Assembly (NCBI GenBank): GCA_024228935.1
Contig: JAAESX010000255.1
Span: forward strand, 1-64,000
Direction of reading: 5' to 3'
Length of the DNA: 64,000 nt
Source: Pseudomonadota bacterium
GTDB lineage: Bacteria; Myxococcota_A; UBA796; CAJQPC01
Position 1 is the first letter of the stretch; the number at the start of each line of letters is the position of its first letter. The notes under the pieces were generated by a model, which was given only the letters and a program-made list of their open reading frames with translations, did no database searches and was not told where the DNA came from. Made by a program: the position numbers and the translations under genes. Below, one piece after another: positions 52,620 to 61,889 of this stretch.

Positions 52620-52629
52620 ATGGTAGCGT
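52620..52629. promoter_or_regulatory. Overlapping divergent -10 elements
   Basis: ATGGTAGCGT contains two -10-like boxes sharing the central TA. TACCAT on the minus strand (52620-52625) lies 6 nt before the ATG at 52613. TAGCGT on the plus strand (52624-52629) lies 7 nt before the ATG at 52637. Both transcripts would be leaderless, and their -35 regions would fall inside the opposite gene. Confidence 0.45.
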
Positions 52630-52636
52630 CCGGGCG

Positions 52637-53341
52637 ATGCGGGTGCTCGTGACCACCGATCGGCAGGACGGCGAGGGGTTCTCGGACTCGCCTCGGATCC
52701 GGCCCCGACGCAACGCGGTTCACCTCAAGGAGGCCGTCATCGACGCCATCCGCGCGGCCGGCGGCGTCCCCCTGCTCCTGCCTCCGGGGGAGACCGACCT
52801 GGTCGGGGCCCTGGAGATCGCCGACGCGCTGGTCGTGACCGGCGGGGACTTCGACATCCACCCCCGCCACTTCGGCGAGGCCGCCGTCCCGGAGCTCGGC
52901 CGGGTCGACGACAAGCGCACGAACACCGAGCTCGCCGTCTGTCGCCTGGCCATCGACACCGACCTGCCGGTGCTCGGCCTGTGCGGCGGCATGCAGGCGC
53001 TGGCCGTGGTCGCAGGCGGAACCCTGGTCCAGGACATCGACACCCAGGTCCCAGGCGCCTCGGAGCACCAGCAGCCCACGGACCCAGCCGAGGGCTGGCA
53101 CGCGCTGAACGTCGAGCCCGGTCAGCTCCGGAACTGGCTGGGCGCCCATCCGGTCGTGAACTCGACCCACCACCAGGCTGTCCGCGATGCCGGCGATCTG
53201 CGCGTATCCGCGCGCGCCGAGGACGGTGTCATCGAGGCCGTCGAGCTCCCGAACCACCGGTTCTGCATCGGCGTGCAGTGGCATCCGGAGCTGTTGGCCT
53301 CCGGTGCGGTCCTGTTCCGAGCGCTGATCCGCGCCGGATAG
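52637..53341 (+). CDS. Class I glutamine amidotransferase-like hydrolase (peptidase C26 / PuuD type)
   Basis: A 234-residue protein of the peptidase C26 family, which includes gamma-glutamyl-GABA hydrolase PuuD. The nucleophile cysteine lies in LGLCGGMQAL and the catalytic histidine in GVQWHPEL, with a glutamate two residues on. The VVTGGDFDIHP loop is family-typical. The enzyme would cleave gamma-glutamyl bonds in the cytoplasm; the actual substrate is unknown. The start is divergent from the lipid kinase gene. Confidence 0.85.
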   Translation: MRVLVTTDRQDGEGFSDSPRIRPRRNAVHLKEAVIDAIRAAGGVPLLLPPGETDLVGALEIADALVVTGGDFDIHPRHFGEAAVPELGRVDDKRTNTELAVCRLAIDTDLPVLGLCGGMQALAVVAGGTLVQDIDTQVPGASEHQQPTDPAEGWHALNVEPGQLRNWLGAHPVVNSTHHQAVRDAGDLRVSARAEDGVIEAVELPNHRFCIGVQWHPELLASGAVLFRALIRAG

Positions 53342-53408
53342 GGACTCGACACCACTCGACGGCGGGGGACAGCTTACGGAGGATCTGGACGATGAGGGAG
53401 AGGGGTCG

Positions 53409-55882
53409 ATGATCTGGTTGGCAATCCTGGCTTGTGGCGACAAGGACCCCGGCGACTCGGCTCCCCCGACCGACAGCCACACCGGCTCGCCGACGGTCGA
53501 CAGCCCCGCCGACAGCCCGGTCGACTCGGACCCGATCGACAGCGGCGAGATCGACACACCGGAGTGCACGCTGCTCGGACCGCTCACCCGCACCCAGGCC
53601 GCGCTGGACGTCGCCGACGTGGACCTGGCGCTCGACTGCATCGGGATGTTCACCGACGAGGCGGGCTTCGAGCTGCGCGTCGGGGACGAGACGTACCCCT
53701 GCTCGACGCCGGACGGCGAAGGCGTGGTCACCGTCACCTGTGCCGACGTGCTGCTGGGCTCGGTCGGGCACCATGACGCGACGTTCGGCGAAGACGGGCC
53801 CCGTACATCCTGGGACTGACCGGCTCGGCCGGCAACATGAACGCGTCGCTGTGGAAGGGCGACACCGAGATCGACCCCGGAGGCCTGGGCGACAGCGCGG
53901 CGCTGCAGGGCGTCTTCGACGACGACGGGACCCAGACCGCCGTGTTCCAGGTGTCGTCCGCGTCCAGCACCGGGTTGGCGTTCGAGGTCGTCACCGTTGC
54001 CGCGAGCGGCGTCGGGTCCTCGAGCAGCGCCTTCATCGAACTGGGTGGAGGCGCCTTCGACACCCTGATCGACCACGGCGTCCACGCCGTCTCGACCGCA
54101 CGCGGGACGAGCGTCGAGGCCTGGGTGCTGGCGCTCGGCACCGAACGCGGTACCGACATGCTCGGCTGGTCGGACACGCTGACGAGGGCCCAGAACCGCT
54201 GGCCCGACATCGGTTCCGCAACGGCCACGGACATCCGCGACGGAACGGCTCAGGCGGGCATCACGCCCGCAGGCACGGTCTGGGCCGTCGAGATCAGCGG
54301 CGACACGTTGGTGTTCAGCACCTGCAACGAGCTGCCGGACTGTGCAGACCGCACCACACACGAACTGTCCGGCGACGTCGTGCTGCACGACCTGGTCGAG
54401 GCCGACGGGCAGCTGTTCGCGGTGGTCGACGACGGCGTCGACCTGACGCTCCTGAGCGGCGACGACCTGGACACCGCCAGCCGACTCGGCCCGTCCGATG
54501 GGTTCGGTGGCCTGCCGAGCAGCATCTCGCTGGACACGTTCGGACAGGCCGGCGCGGACACCCTCGTCTCCCTCACGGTCGATGTCCTGGACGACGACGA
54601 CGACTGCATCGCCTGCGACGCCGTGCAGATCTTCGAGGTGGACGCCGCCGGGATCGTCCCGCCAGATGACGGGCTGGTCAGCGGCACCGTCTTGTCGATC
54701 GGTGTGGATGAGCGGGACGAGCTCGACACCGGCGTCTACGGCGCCTTCGGTCCGGTCGTGATCGGCGGCGGGTCGGTCTCCTTCCCAGCGGACGCCAGCG
54801 AGGTCGGGCTGTACCAGGGCGACATCGCGATGGTCGCGAGCATCACCGACGACACGACCGTGGTGACTCGGCCGGTCCATCCGGACGCCTGCGCCGACCT
54901 GGGCGTGTGCGGCTGGCTGCTCGCGAGCGCGGGCCACGACGACGGCCGCTGGTTCGTCGAGAAAGGCCCGACAGGGGGCGTCTTCGTCTTCTGCGCCGAC
55001 GACATGGCGAACGACCGAGGGGACGAGGTCGCCACGGACGACAGCCTGCTCATCGGCACCGTCGACCTGGACGACGCATCGGCGCTGGTGTGGCACGACC
55101 CCGACCTCGGGGTGGTGATCGTCACGGTCCTGTCCAAGGACGCCGTCCTGGGCGAGGTCCACCTGACGGACGACACGTTCGGCGACCCGGACGTGACCAC
55201 GACGATCGTCCCCAACGCCTTCGGCCAGGTCCTGATCCTTCAGGGAAGCGTGGACGCCGGACTGACCTACCAGGGCATCCCGATCTCCACGCTGGAAGCG
55301 GCGATCGACAGCTCGATCCCACTCGGCGACGTGACGTGGGCCGACCCGATGGTGCTGGACGAGGAGTGGACCGTCGAGACCGAGCTCCTGTCGATGTCGC
55401 TTCAAGGAGACGTCGAAGTGGAGCGCCCCTACCTCGAGGGTGTGACCGTCATGTCGGCGTTCACCCCGACCGACGACGGCGTGATCCTCGTCCGATGGTC
55501 CACGGGCTCGGCCCACTTCCCGCCCGACGCCTCGTGGACGGCTCCGCTCGACGGCGACCTGGAGCCCCTGCTCGCCGCCGACCTGCTGGGCTTCGGCGAT
55601 CGGCAGGGCCTGGGGCGCGACGGCGACCAGCTGTCCGCGTTGTTCCTGACGGACGAGGGGCTGGTGAAGCTCGCGCTCGGCGCCGGGCCGCGCGACGACA
55701 CCCTGCTCACGGCGGGGGACCGGAACGGCGACGGGCTGGATGACGTGTGGTCTGCGGGCGACTGGGGCCACGGCTACCTGCTGAGCCAGGGCACGGCAGA
55801 GACGCCCTGGACCGGTGGTGGAGCTTCGCGACTGACCGGCTTCGGACAGGGCGTTACGCGTCTGCCGGAGGTCCCCCGATGA
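53409..55882 (+). pseudogene. Large lipoprotein, apparent frameshift near 53.8 kb
   Basis: The first frame (53409-53819) encodes a short lipoprotein leader MIWLAILACGD, a D/S/P-rich linker (GDSAPPTDSHTGSPTVDS) and the start of a beta domain, ending at TGA 53817-53819. The rest, continuing YILGLTGSAGNMNASLWKG, lies in another frame to 55882. The break is near GGGCCCC at about 53800. Bridging it gives a lipoprotein of about 824 residues, probably a beta-propeller, with a DRNGDGLDDVW FG-GAP-like motif near the end. Two separate genes are possible, but the second would lack a signal. The stop overlaps the prolyl oligopeptidase start (ATGA). Confidence 0.6.
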
Positions 55883-58074
55883 TCCAGTTCGCCCCGCTCC
55901 TGCTCGCCCTCGGCTGCCCGAAGCCCCAGCCCGCTGACCAGGTCCTGGCGCTGTCCGCGCCCACCTCGATCTACCCCGAGACCCGGACCGAGGACGTCGT
56001 CGACGACTTCCACGGGACCCAGGTCGCGGACCCCTACCGCTGGCTCGAGGACGTCGACGACACCGAAGTCCACGACTGGATCGCCGCGCAGAACCGCCTG
56101 ACCCAGGGCTACCTCGGCCAGATCGAGGAGCGCGAGGCCATCCGCGCCCGCATGACCGAGCTGTGGGACTACGAGCGCTACTCAACGCCCAGCAAGAAGG
56201 GCGACCACTACTTCTGGTCCTACAACAACGGCCTGCAGAACCAGTCCGTGATGTACGTGGCCGACGGCCCCAAGGACGAGGGCCGGGTCCTGCTCGACCC
56301 GAACACGCTGTCCGAGGACGGAACGGTCGCGCTGTCCGGTACGTGGCTGAGCAAGGACGGCACGAAGATGGCGTATGGCGTCTCGGATGCCGGCTCGGAC
56401 TGGAAGACCATCCGCGTCATGGACGTCGAGACCGGCGAGCAGCTGAGCGACGAGCTGAGCTGGGTCAAGTTCTCCGGGGCCAGCTGGGACCACACCGGCG
56501 ACGGCTTCTACTACAGCCGCTACGACGAGCCCGCCGACCCGGACGACTTCGAGGCCATCAACTACTTCCAGAAGGTCTACTACCACCAGCTCGGCGCCGA
56601 GCAGTCGGCCGACACGCTCGTCTACGAGCGCCCGGACCAGAAGGAGTGGGGCTTCGGGGCCAGCGTCACGCACGATGGCCGCTACCTTCTCGTGTACAAC
56701 CGGGTCGGGACCGACAACAACAACCGGGTCTACTACAAGGACCTGAAGAAGAACGGCGCGGTCACCGATCTGTTCGTCGACTTCGACGCCGGCTACTCGG
56801 TCATCGGAAACGACAAGACCGTGTTCTATGTCGAGACCGACAAGGATGCGCCGAACAGCAAGCTCATGAAGGTGGACATCCGGAAGCCCAGCGTCCAGAC
56901 CGACCTGATCCCCGAGTCCGAGGACGCGCTCAAGGGCTGCAACCTGCTGAACGAGCAGTTCGTGTGCCGCTACCTGCACAACGCACAGACCCAGGTCAAG
57001 ATCTTCGAGCTGGACGGCACGCACGTCCGGGACGTCGAGCTCCCCGGCATCGGCAGCGCTGGCGGCTGGGGCGGCGAGCGCGAGGACTCCGAGACGTTCT
57101 ACAGCTTCACCAGCTTCACGACCCCCGGCACCGTCTACCGCTACGACATGAAGACGGGGGAGAGCGAGCTGTTCCGCGCGCCGGCCGTCTCGATGGACCC
57201 CGAGGCCTTCGAGGTCAAGCAGACCTGGTACGAGAGCAAGGACGGGACCCAGGTCCCCATGTTCGTCGTGCACAAGGCGGGCCTGGAGCTCGACGGCACC
57301 AACCCGACCTACCTGTACGGCTACGGCGGGTTCAACATCTCGCTGACGCCCTACTACAGCACCACCAACCGGGTCTGGCTCGAGATGGGCGGCGTCATCG
57401 CCATCGCCAACCTGCGCGGGGGCGGCGAGTTCGGCAACGCCTGGCACGACGCTGGAAAGCTCGAGAACAAGCAGAACGTCTTCGACGACTTCCACGCGGC
57501 CGCCGAGTACCTGACGGCCGAGGGCTACACCTCGCAGCCGCACCTGGGCATCGCGGGCGGCAGCAACGGCGGCCTGCTCGTCGGCGCCGCCATCACGCAG
57601 CGCCCCGAGCTGTACGGCGCCGCGCTCCCGAACGTGGGTGTGCTCGACATGCTGCGCTTCAACAAGTTCACCATCGGGTGGGCCTGGGAGAGCGACTACG
57701 GGAGCCCCGAGGACCCCGAGATGTTCCCCACGCTGTACGCGTACAGTCCGTACCACAACGTCAAGGAGGGGACGGCCTACCCCCCGACGATGGTGACGAC
57801 GGGTGACCACGACGACCGCGTCGTCCCGGGACACAGCTTCAAGTTCGCCGCGGCCCTGCAAGCCGCACAGACCGGCCCCAACCCCGTGCTCATCCGGATC
57901 AACACGCGAGCCGGCCACGGCGCGGGCAAGCCCACCGCAATGATCATCGACGAGCACACCGACCGGTGGGCGTTCCTGGCCCGGAACCTGGACATGACCG
58001 TGCCGGATGGCTTTGGCGCCACCGCCGAGCCCACCGAGCCCGCCGAGGCTCCCGCCGACACCCCTGCCGAGTAG
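55879..58074 (+). CDS. Prolyl oligopeptidase (S9A), probable lipoprotein
   Basis: A 731-residue S9A prolyl oligopeptidase that cleaves after proline in short peptides. An N-terminal propeller (DPYRWLEDVDDTEVHDWI start) is followed by an alpha/beta-hydrolase domain with the nucleophile in GGSNGGLL, the aspartate in DDRVVPGHS and the histidine in AGHGAGKP. A short leader with lipobox LALGC (cysteine at residue 13) suggests periplasmic anchoring, whereas many S9A enzymes are cytoplasmic. It overlaps the upstream gene by four bases, which fixes the start. Confidence 0.92.
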   Translation: MIQFAPLLLALGCPKPQPADQVLALSAPTSIYPETRTEDVVDDFHGTQVADPYRWLEDVDDTEVHDWIAAQNRLTQGYLGQIEEREAIRARMTELWDYERYSTPSKKGDHYFWSYNNGLQNQSVMYVADGPKDEGRVLLDPNTLSEDGTVALSGTWLSKDGTKMAYGVSDAGSDWKTIRVMDVETGEQLSDELSWVKFSGASWDHTGDGFYYSRYDEPADPDDFEAINYFQKVYYHQLGAEQSADTLVYERPDQKEWGFGASVTHDGRYLLVYNRVGTDNNNRVYYKDLKKNGAVTDLFVDFDAGYSVIGNDKTVFYVETDKDAPNSKLMKVDIRKPSVQTDLIPESEDALKGCNLLNEQFVCRYLHNAQTQVKIFELDGTHVRDVELPGIGSAGGWGGEREDSETFYSFTSFTTPGTVYRYDMKTGESELFRAPAVSMDPEAFEVKQTWYESKDGTQVPMFVVHKAGLELDGTNPTYLYGYGGFNISLTPYYSTTNRVWLEMGGVIAIANLRGGGEFGNAWHDAGKLENKQNVFDDFHAAAEYLTAEGYTSQPHLGIAGGSNGGLLVGAAITQRPELYGAALPNVGVLDMLRFNKFTIGWAWESDYGSPEDPEMFPTLYAYSPYHNVKEGTAYPPTMVTTGDHDDRVVPGHSFKFAAALQAAQTGPNPVLIRINTRAGHGAGKPTAMIIDEHTDRWAFLARNLDMTVPDGFGATAEPTEPAEAPADTPAE

Positions 58075-58095
58075 CGGACCTCCCCCACACGGGTG

Positions 58096-58101
58096 TCTAA
58101 T
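58096..58101 (+). promoter_or_regulatory. Candidate leaderless -10 element of the deiminase gene
   Basis: TCTAAT, close to the TATAAT consensus, ends 6 nt before the ATG at 58108 (gap CCCGAC). Confidence 0.45.
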
Positions 58102-58107
58102 CCCGAC

Positions 58108-59187
58108 ATGACCACCCGTCGCACCACGCTGAAGTCGCTGTTCGCGCTCCCCTTCCTGGGGTGCGTGCCGCCCGTCCAGTCGACGGACCCGTCGCCCGAT
58201 GACCCCGAGGCCGAGCCCGGCACGCCCCGCGAGGCCGGCTTCCGCCTGCCCGCGGAGTGGGAGGACCACGAGTCCTGCCTGATGGCGTTCCCGACGGCAG
58301 CGACGGGCCTGACCAGCCGGCAGCTCGAGCGCTACCGGGCCGAGTGGATCGAGATCAGCCACGCCATCGCGGCGTTCGAGCCCGTGCTCGTCATCGCTCA
58401 TCCCGACGAGGTGGACGAGGCCACCGCGGCCGCGCCGACGGGCTCCGAGATCGTGCCCATCGCGATCAACGACATCTGGATGCGGGACACCGGCCCGCTC
58501 GTCCTGGTCGACGACGCGGGGAACCGGGCCGCGGCCAACTTCGGCTTCAACGGCTGGGGCGAGAAGTACCCGTACGCCGACGACGCCGCGATGAAGGCCA
58601 TCCTGTGCGACCACCTGGGGCTGGACCGCTGGGTCGCCGACATGGTGCTCGAGGGTGGCGCCATCAGCCAGGACGGCACCGGGCGCTGCATCACGACCGA
58701 GCGCTGCCTGCTGCACGAGGACCGGGGCAGCCTGACCAAGGAGCAGATCGCCACGTTCCTGTCGGACTTCCTGGCCATCGACGAGATCATCTGGCTGCCC
58801 GACGGTCTGGTGCCCGACCCCATCACGGACGGCCACGTCGACGGCATCGCCCAGTTCATCGGGCCGAACACCGCCGCCGTCCACACCATCGACGACGAGC
58901 GCGACGACAACTTCGAGATCTGCGCGGCCGCCGTCGAGATCCTCGAGGCCGCCGGGGTCGAGGTCGTGCAGGTCCCGCTGGACTCGTGGACCATCAGCCA
59001 CCTGAACTTCTACCTGGCGAACGGCGCCTGCATCGTCCCCATCGCCGGCAAGGAGAACGAGGACCGGCGCCCGCTCGCCGCTCTCGCCGAGGCGATGCCC
59101 GACCGCGAGCTCGTGCCCATCGAGTCCGGACAGCTGGCCCAGCTCGGTGGCGGCATCCACTGCATCACCCAGCAGCTGCCGAGCTGA
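58108..59187 (+). CDS. Exported agmatine deiminase / peptidylarginine deiminase-like protein
   Basis: A 359-residue guanidino-group hydrolase of the agmatine deiminase/PAD_porph family. The substrate and catalytic elements are intact: NDIWMRDTGP, VLEGGAIS, DGHVDGIAQF and the nucleophile cysteine in GGGIHCITQQLP. Unusually, the N-terminus MTTRRTTLKSLFALPFLGCV carries twin arginines and a lipobox-like FLGC with the cysteine at residue 19, pointing to export and lipid anchoring. It may therefore act on agmatine, or on protein or peptide arginine, outside the cytoplasm. Confidence 0.85.
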   Translation: MTTRRTTLKSLFALPFLGCVPPVQSTDPSPDDPEAEPGTPREAGFRLPAEWEDHESCLMAFPTAATGLTSRQLERYRAEWIEISHAIAAFEPVLVIAHPDEVDEATAAAPTGSEIVPIAINDIWMRDTGPLVLVDDAGNRAAANFGFNGWGEKYPYADDAAMKAILCDHLGLDRWVADMVLEGGAISQDGTGRCITTERCLLHEDRGSLTKEQIATFLSDFLAIDEIIWLPDGLVPDPITDGHVDGIAQFIGPNTAAVHTIDDERDDNFEICAAAVEILEAAGVEVVQVPLDSWTISHLNFYLANGACIVPIAGKENEDRRPLAALAEAMPDRELVPIESGQLAQLGGGIHCITQQLPS

Positions 59188-59260
59188 GCGACCGCTGAGT
59201 CGGTGGCGCGCCGACGCCATCCAGCTCAACATCCGGGTGGGCCGACCGAAGGGAACCCGC

Positions 59261-61315
59261 ATGTTCCCGTGGCTCCTGGCCTGTGTGGCCCCCGTCCAGT
59301 CCGGACTGGAAGACATCCCCCAGATCGACCTCTCCGATGTGCCCCGAAACCACATCGACGAGCTCGACGTCCATGGCCTGTTCGACGCGTGGTTCACCGA
59401 GCCCGGCGTCGAGGTGGACACCGAGGCCGAGACGCTGCTCGACGACGCCATCATCGCGCTCATCGAGGCCTCGACCACCAGCCTGGACCTGAGTCTGTAC
59501 GAGCTCGGCGAGCAGCCGCTCATCGACGCGGTGCTCGAGGCCCACGACCGCGGCGTGACCGTGCGCATGGCCGGAGACGGCGATGAAGGGCACGACGCTG
59601 GCTACGAGGCGCTGATCGCCGCCGGCATCCCCATCTCCATGCGCAAGCCGGGGGACCGCATCATGCACGACAAGTACATCATCGCGGACAGCCAGGTCGT
59701 GTGGACGGGGAGCACGAACTTCTCCCACAACGGCATCCACCGGAACAACAACAACGGCGTGATGATCGAGTCGAGCGAGCTGGCGAGCCACTTCCAGAAG
59801 GACTTCGACCAGATGTTCGTCGACGGCCTGTTCGGGCGGAAGAAGGACGACACCAACCTGAACAACGTCATCGACTTCCGCGGCCAGGACCTGGACTTCT
59901 ACTTCAGCCCCCAGCACGACCCCATCGACCACCTGGTGGACGAGGTCGACGCGGCCGAGCGCAGCGTGCGCTTCATGATCTTCAGCTTCACCCATCCGGA
60001 CCTGACGGCCGCCCTTCTGCGCGCCCAGGAACGCGGGGTCGAGATCTACGGCATCTACGACGAGAGCCAGGGTCGCGGCCGCTACAGCACCGACGAGACC
60101 ATCGCCGGGGCCGGCATCCCCAGCTGGATCGACGGCAACCACAACTCCACCGGGTTCTCTGGCGGAAAGATGCACCACAAGGCCATGGTCATCGACTCGG
60201 AGCTCCCCACGGGCCGGGTCGTGATGGGCTCGTTCAACTGGAGCAAGAGCGCCACCGACTACAACGACGAGAACCTGCTCGTGCTGCGGGACGGCGGCAT
60301 CGTCCGGCTCTTCGAGGACGAGTTCTGTGCGCGCGTCGTCGAGGCCACACTCCACCCCAGCTACGTGGGCGAGCTGCCCGAGGCCTGCCCGCCCATCGTG
60401 GCCGGCGTGTTCATCAACGAGTTCCTGCCGAACCCCGACGGCACCGACCGCGGGAGCGAGTTCGTCGAGCTCGTCAACGGCGCCCCGACGCCGGTCGATC
60501 TCACCGGATGGACCTTCGGCGACGCCATCAAGGACGTCCGTCACACCTTCGACGGTGTCGTCCTGGCACCCGGCGAGGCCCTGGTCCTGTGGGACTCGGG
60601 TGAGCACGAAGGGGACGAGGTCAGCGCGACCGGGAGCCTGTCCCTGAACAACACCGGCGACACGCTGACCCTGCGCGACGCCGACGGCCTGGTCGTCGAC
60701 GAGGTCGAGTACGGCGACAGCGAGACCGACGTCAGCTGGAACCGCTCGCCGGACTTCGACGGCAGCGGGGACTGGGCGCTGCACGACACGCTGGGCGACG
60801 CCACCAGGCTGAACTCTCCCGGCATCCGGGCCAACGCGCCCGCCAGCCAGCCCGGTGTGCGGCTCGTCATCAACGAGCTGCTCCCCGACCCGACGGGGAC
60901 CGACCGTGGCGCCGAGTACATCGAGCTCGTGAACGTCGGCGACGTCGAGGCCGACCTGACCGGCTGGCTCATCGGCGACCTGGTCGACAGCCACCGCCAC
61001 GAGTTCGACGCCGTCATCCTGGCCCCGGGAGACGCGCTCACGCTCTACGACGAGGGCGACCACGCCGGGATCCATGGCGCCGTCCTCTCGACCAGCGGCT
61101 GGCTTTCCCTGAACAACTCGGGCGACGTCGTCACCCTGTACGACGACGCGTTCGAGGTGCACGACCAGGTGGCCTGGACCCGCTCGAGCGAGGGCGTCAG
61201 CCTGAACCGGGCAACCGACGCGACCGCCGGCACCGAGCTCGTCGACCACGACGAGGTCTCCGACGCGGACACATCACCCGGCACCCGCGCCGATGGGACG
61301 TCCTGGCTCGAGTGA
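59261..61315 (+). CDS. Phospholipase D-like lipoprotein with two lamin-tail domains
   Basis: A 684-residue protein. A very short leader, MFPWLLACVAP (cysteine at residue 8), is followed by two PLD half-sites, each with HxK(x)4D: HDKYIIAD with GSTNFS, and HHKAMVID with GSFNWS. Two C-terminal lamin-tail (LTD) beta domains begin VFINEFLPNPDGTDRGSEF and VINELLPDPTGTDRGAEY. The PLD core may cleave phosphodiesters of lipids or nucleic acid outside the cell. The start at 59261 has an AAGGGAA site; a longer frame exists but lacks support. Confidence 0.85.
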   Translation: MFPWLLACVAPVQSGLEDIPQIDLSDVPRNHIDELDVHGLFDAWFTEPGVEVDTEAETLLDDAIIALIEASTTSLDLSLYELGEQPLIDAVLEAHDRGVTVRMAGDGDEGHDAGYEALIAAGIPISMRKPGDRIMHDKYIIADSQVVWTGSTNFSHNGIHRNNNNGVMIESSELASHFQKDFDQMFVDGLFGRKKDDTNLNNVIDFRGQDLDFYFSPQHDPIDHLVDEVDAAERSVRFMIFSFTHPDLTAALLRAQERGVEIYGIYDESQGRGRYSTDETIAGAGIPSWIDGNHNSTGFSGGKMHHKAMVIDSELPTGRVVMGSFNWSKSATDYNDENLLVLRDGGIVRLFEDEFCARVVEATLHPSYVGELPEACPPIVAGVFINEFLPNPDGTDRGSEFVELVNGAPTPVDLTGWTFGDAIKDVRHTFDGVVLAPGEALVLWDSGEHEGDEVSATGSLSLNNTGDTLTLRDADGLVVDEVEYGDSETDVSWNRSPDFDGSGDWALHDTLGDATRLNSPGIRANAPASQPGVRLVINELLPDPTGTDRGAEYIELVNVGDVEADLTGWLIGDLVDSHRHEFDAVILAPGDALTLYDEGDHAGIHGAVLSTSGWLSLNNSGDVVTLYDDAFEVHDQVAWTRSSEGVSLNRATDATAGTELVDHDEVSDADTSPGTRADGTSWLE

Positions 61316-61316
61316 G

Positions 61317-61889
61317 TCAGGGCTGAGGGGCCGCCTCGGACGCACAGCGGGCCTCGGTGGCCTTGCAGACGGCGAAGGCCTCGCTGCAGCGCACCGTGAC
61401 CTCCTCGCCCGAGCGCACCTCGACCAGGCCGGTCAGCTCGGGCTTGCCATCGTGCTGCCAGGCCGCCCAGATCCGCCAGGTACCCGGAGGCACCTCGCCG
61501 GGTCCGTGTGACCTCTCACCTCGCACGAACACGATGGTCGACGCGTCGCCTTCGACGCGGACCGTGCTGGGTCCCTCGGGGCACATCTGTGCGCCTTCCC
61601 AGCCCTCTTCTGGAGCGCTGACAGGCAGGCAGATCGCGAACGAAGCGTCACAGCGAAGCGTGATGGCCTGGCCCGCGCCCACCGTCAGCCGACCCGCCAC
61701 GAACGGACGACCGTCCGCCCAGGTGGCCAGCACCAGGTAGCGACCCGCGGGGACCTCGCCCGGCGGCTCGAACTCGCCCTCGGCGCCCAGGAGCTCGACC
61801 TTGCGCACCTCGCCCTCGATCAGCACGTGGCCGACAGCAGCCGGCGCCGGTTCGACCGCCCAAGCCAGTGCACACAGACTCAGAAGCAC
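61317..61889 (-). CDS. Secreted protein with an internal duplication
   Basis: A predicted 190-residue exported protein, GTG start, with a hydrophobic signal (VLLSLCALAWAVEPAPAA). The mature part consists of two similar beta repeats. Repeat 1 runs VLIEGEVRKVELLG to TLRCDASFAICLP, and repeat 2 runs VRVEGDASTIVFVRG to TVRCSEAFAVCKA. Each has a PPGE-VPAG/PPG-R/W turn and a C-x5-C pair that could form a disulfide. A longer frame opens at 61943. It overlaps the upstream lipoprotein gene by ten bases. No family was recognised. Confidence 0.5.
   Translation of the reverse strand: MLLSLCALAWAVEPAPAAVGHVLIEGEVRKVELLGAEGEFEPPGEVPAGRYLVLATWADGRPFVAGRLTVGAGQAITLRCDASFAICLPVSAPEEGWEGAQMCPEGPSTVRVEGDASTIVFVRGERSHGPGEVPPGTWRIWAAWQHDGKPELTGLVEVRSGEEVTVRCSEAFAVCKATEARCASEAAPQP

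Noticed and set aside
52400..56185. 1261-codon antisense open frame
   Set aside because: It runs across several recognised genes (amidotransferase, lipoprotein) and has no coherent domain.
56182..59568. 1128-codon antisense open frame
   Set aside because: Antisense to prolyl oligopeptidase and the deiminase, both with intact catalytic motifs on the plus strand.
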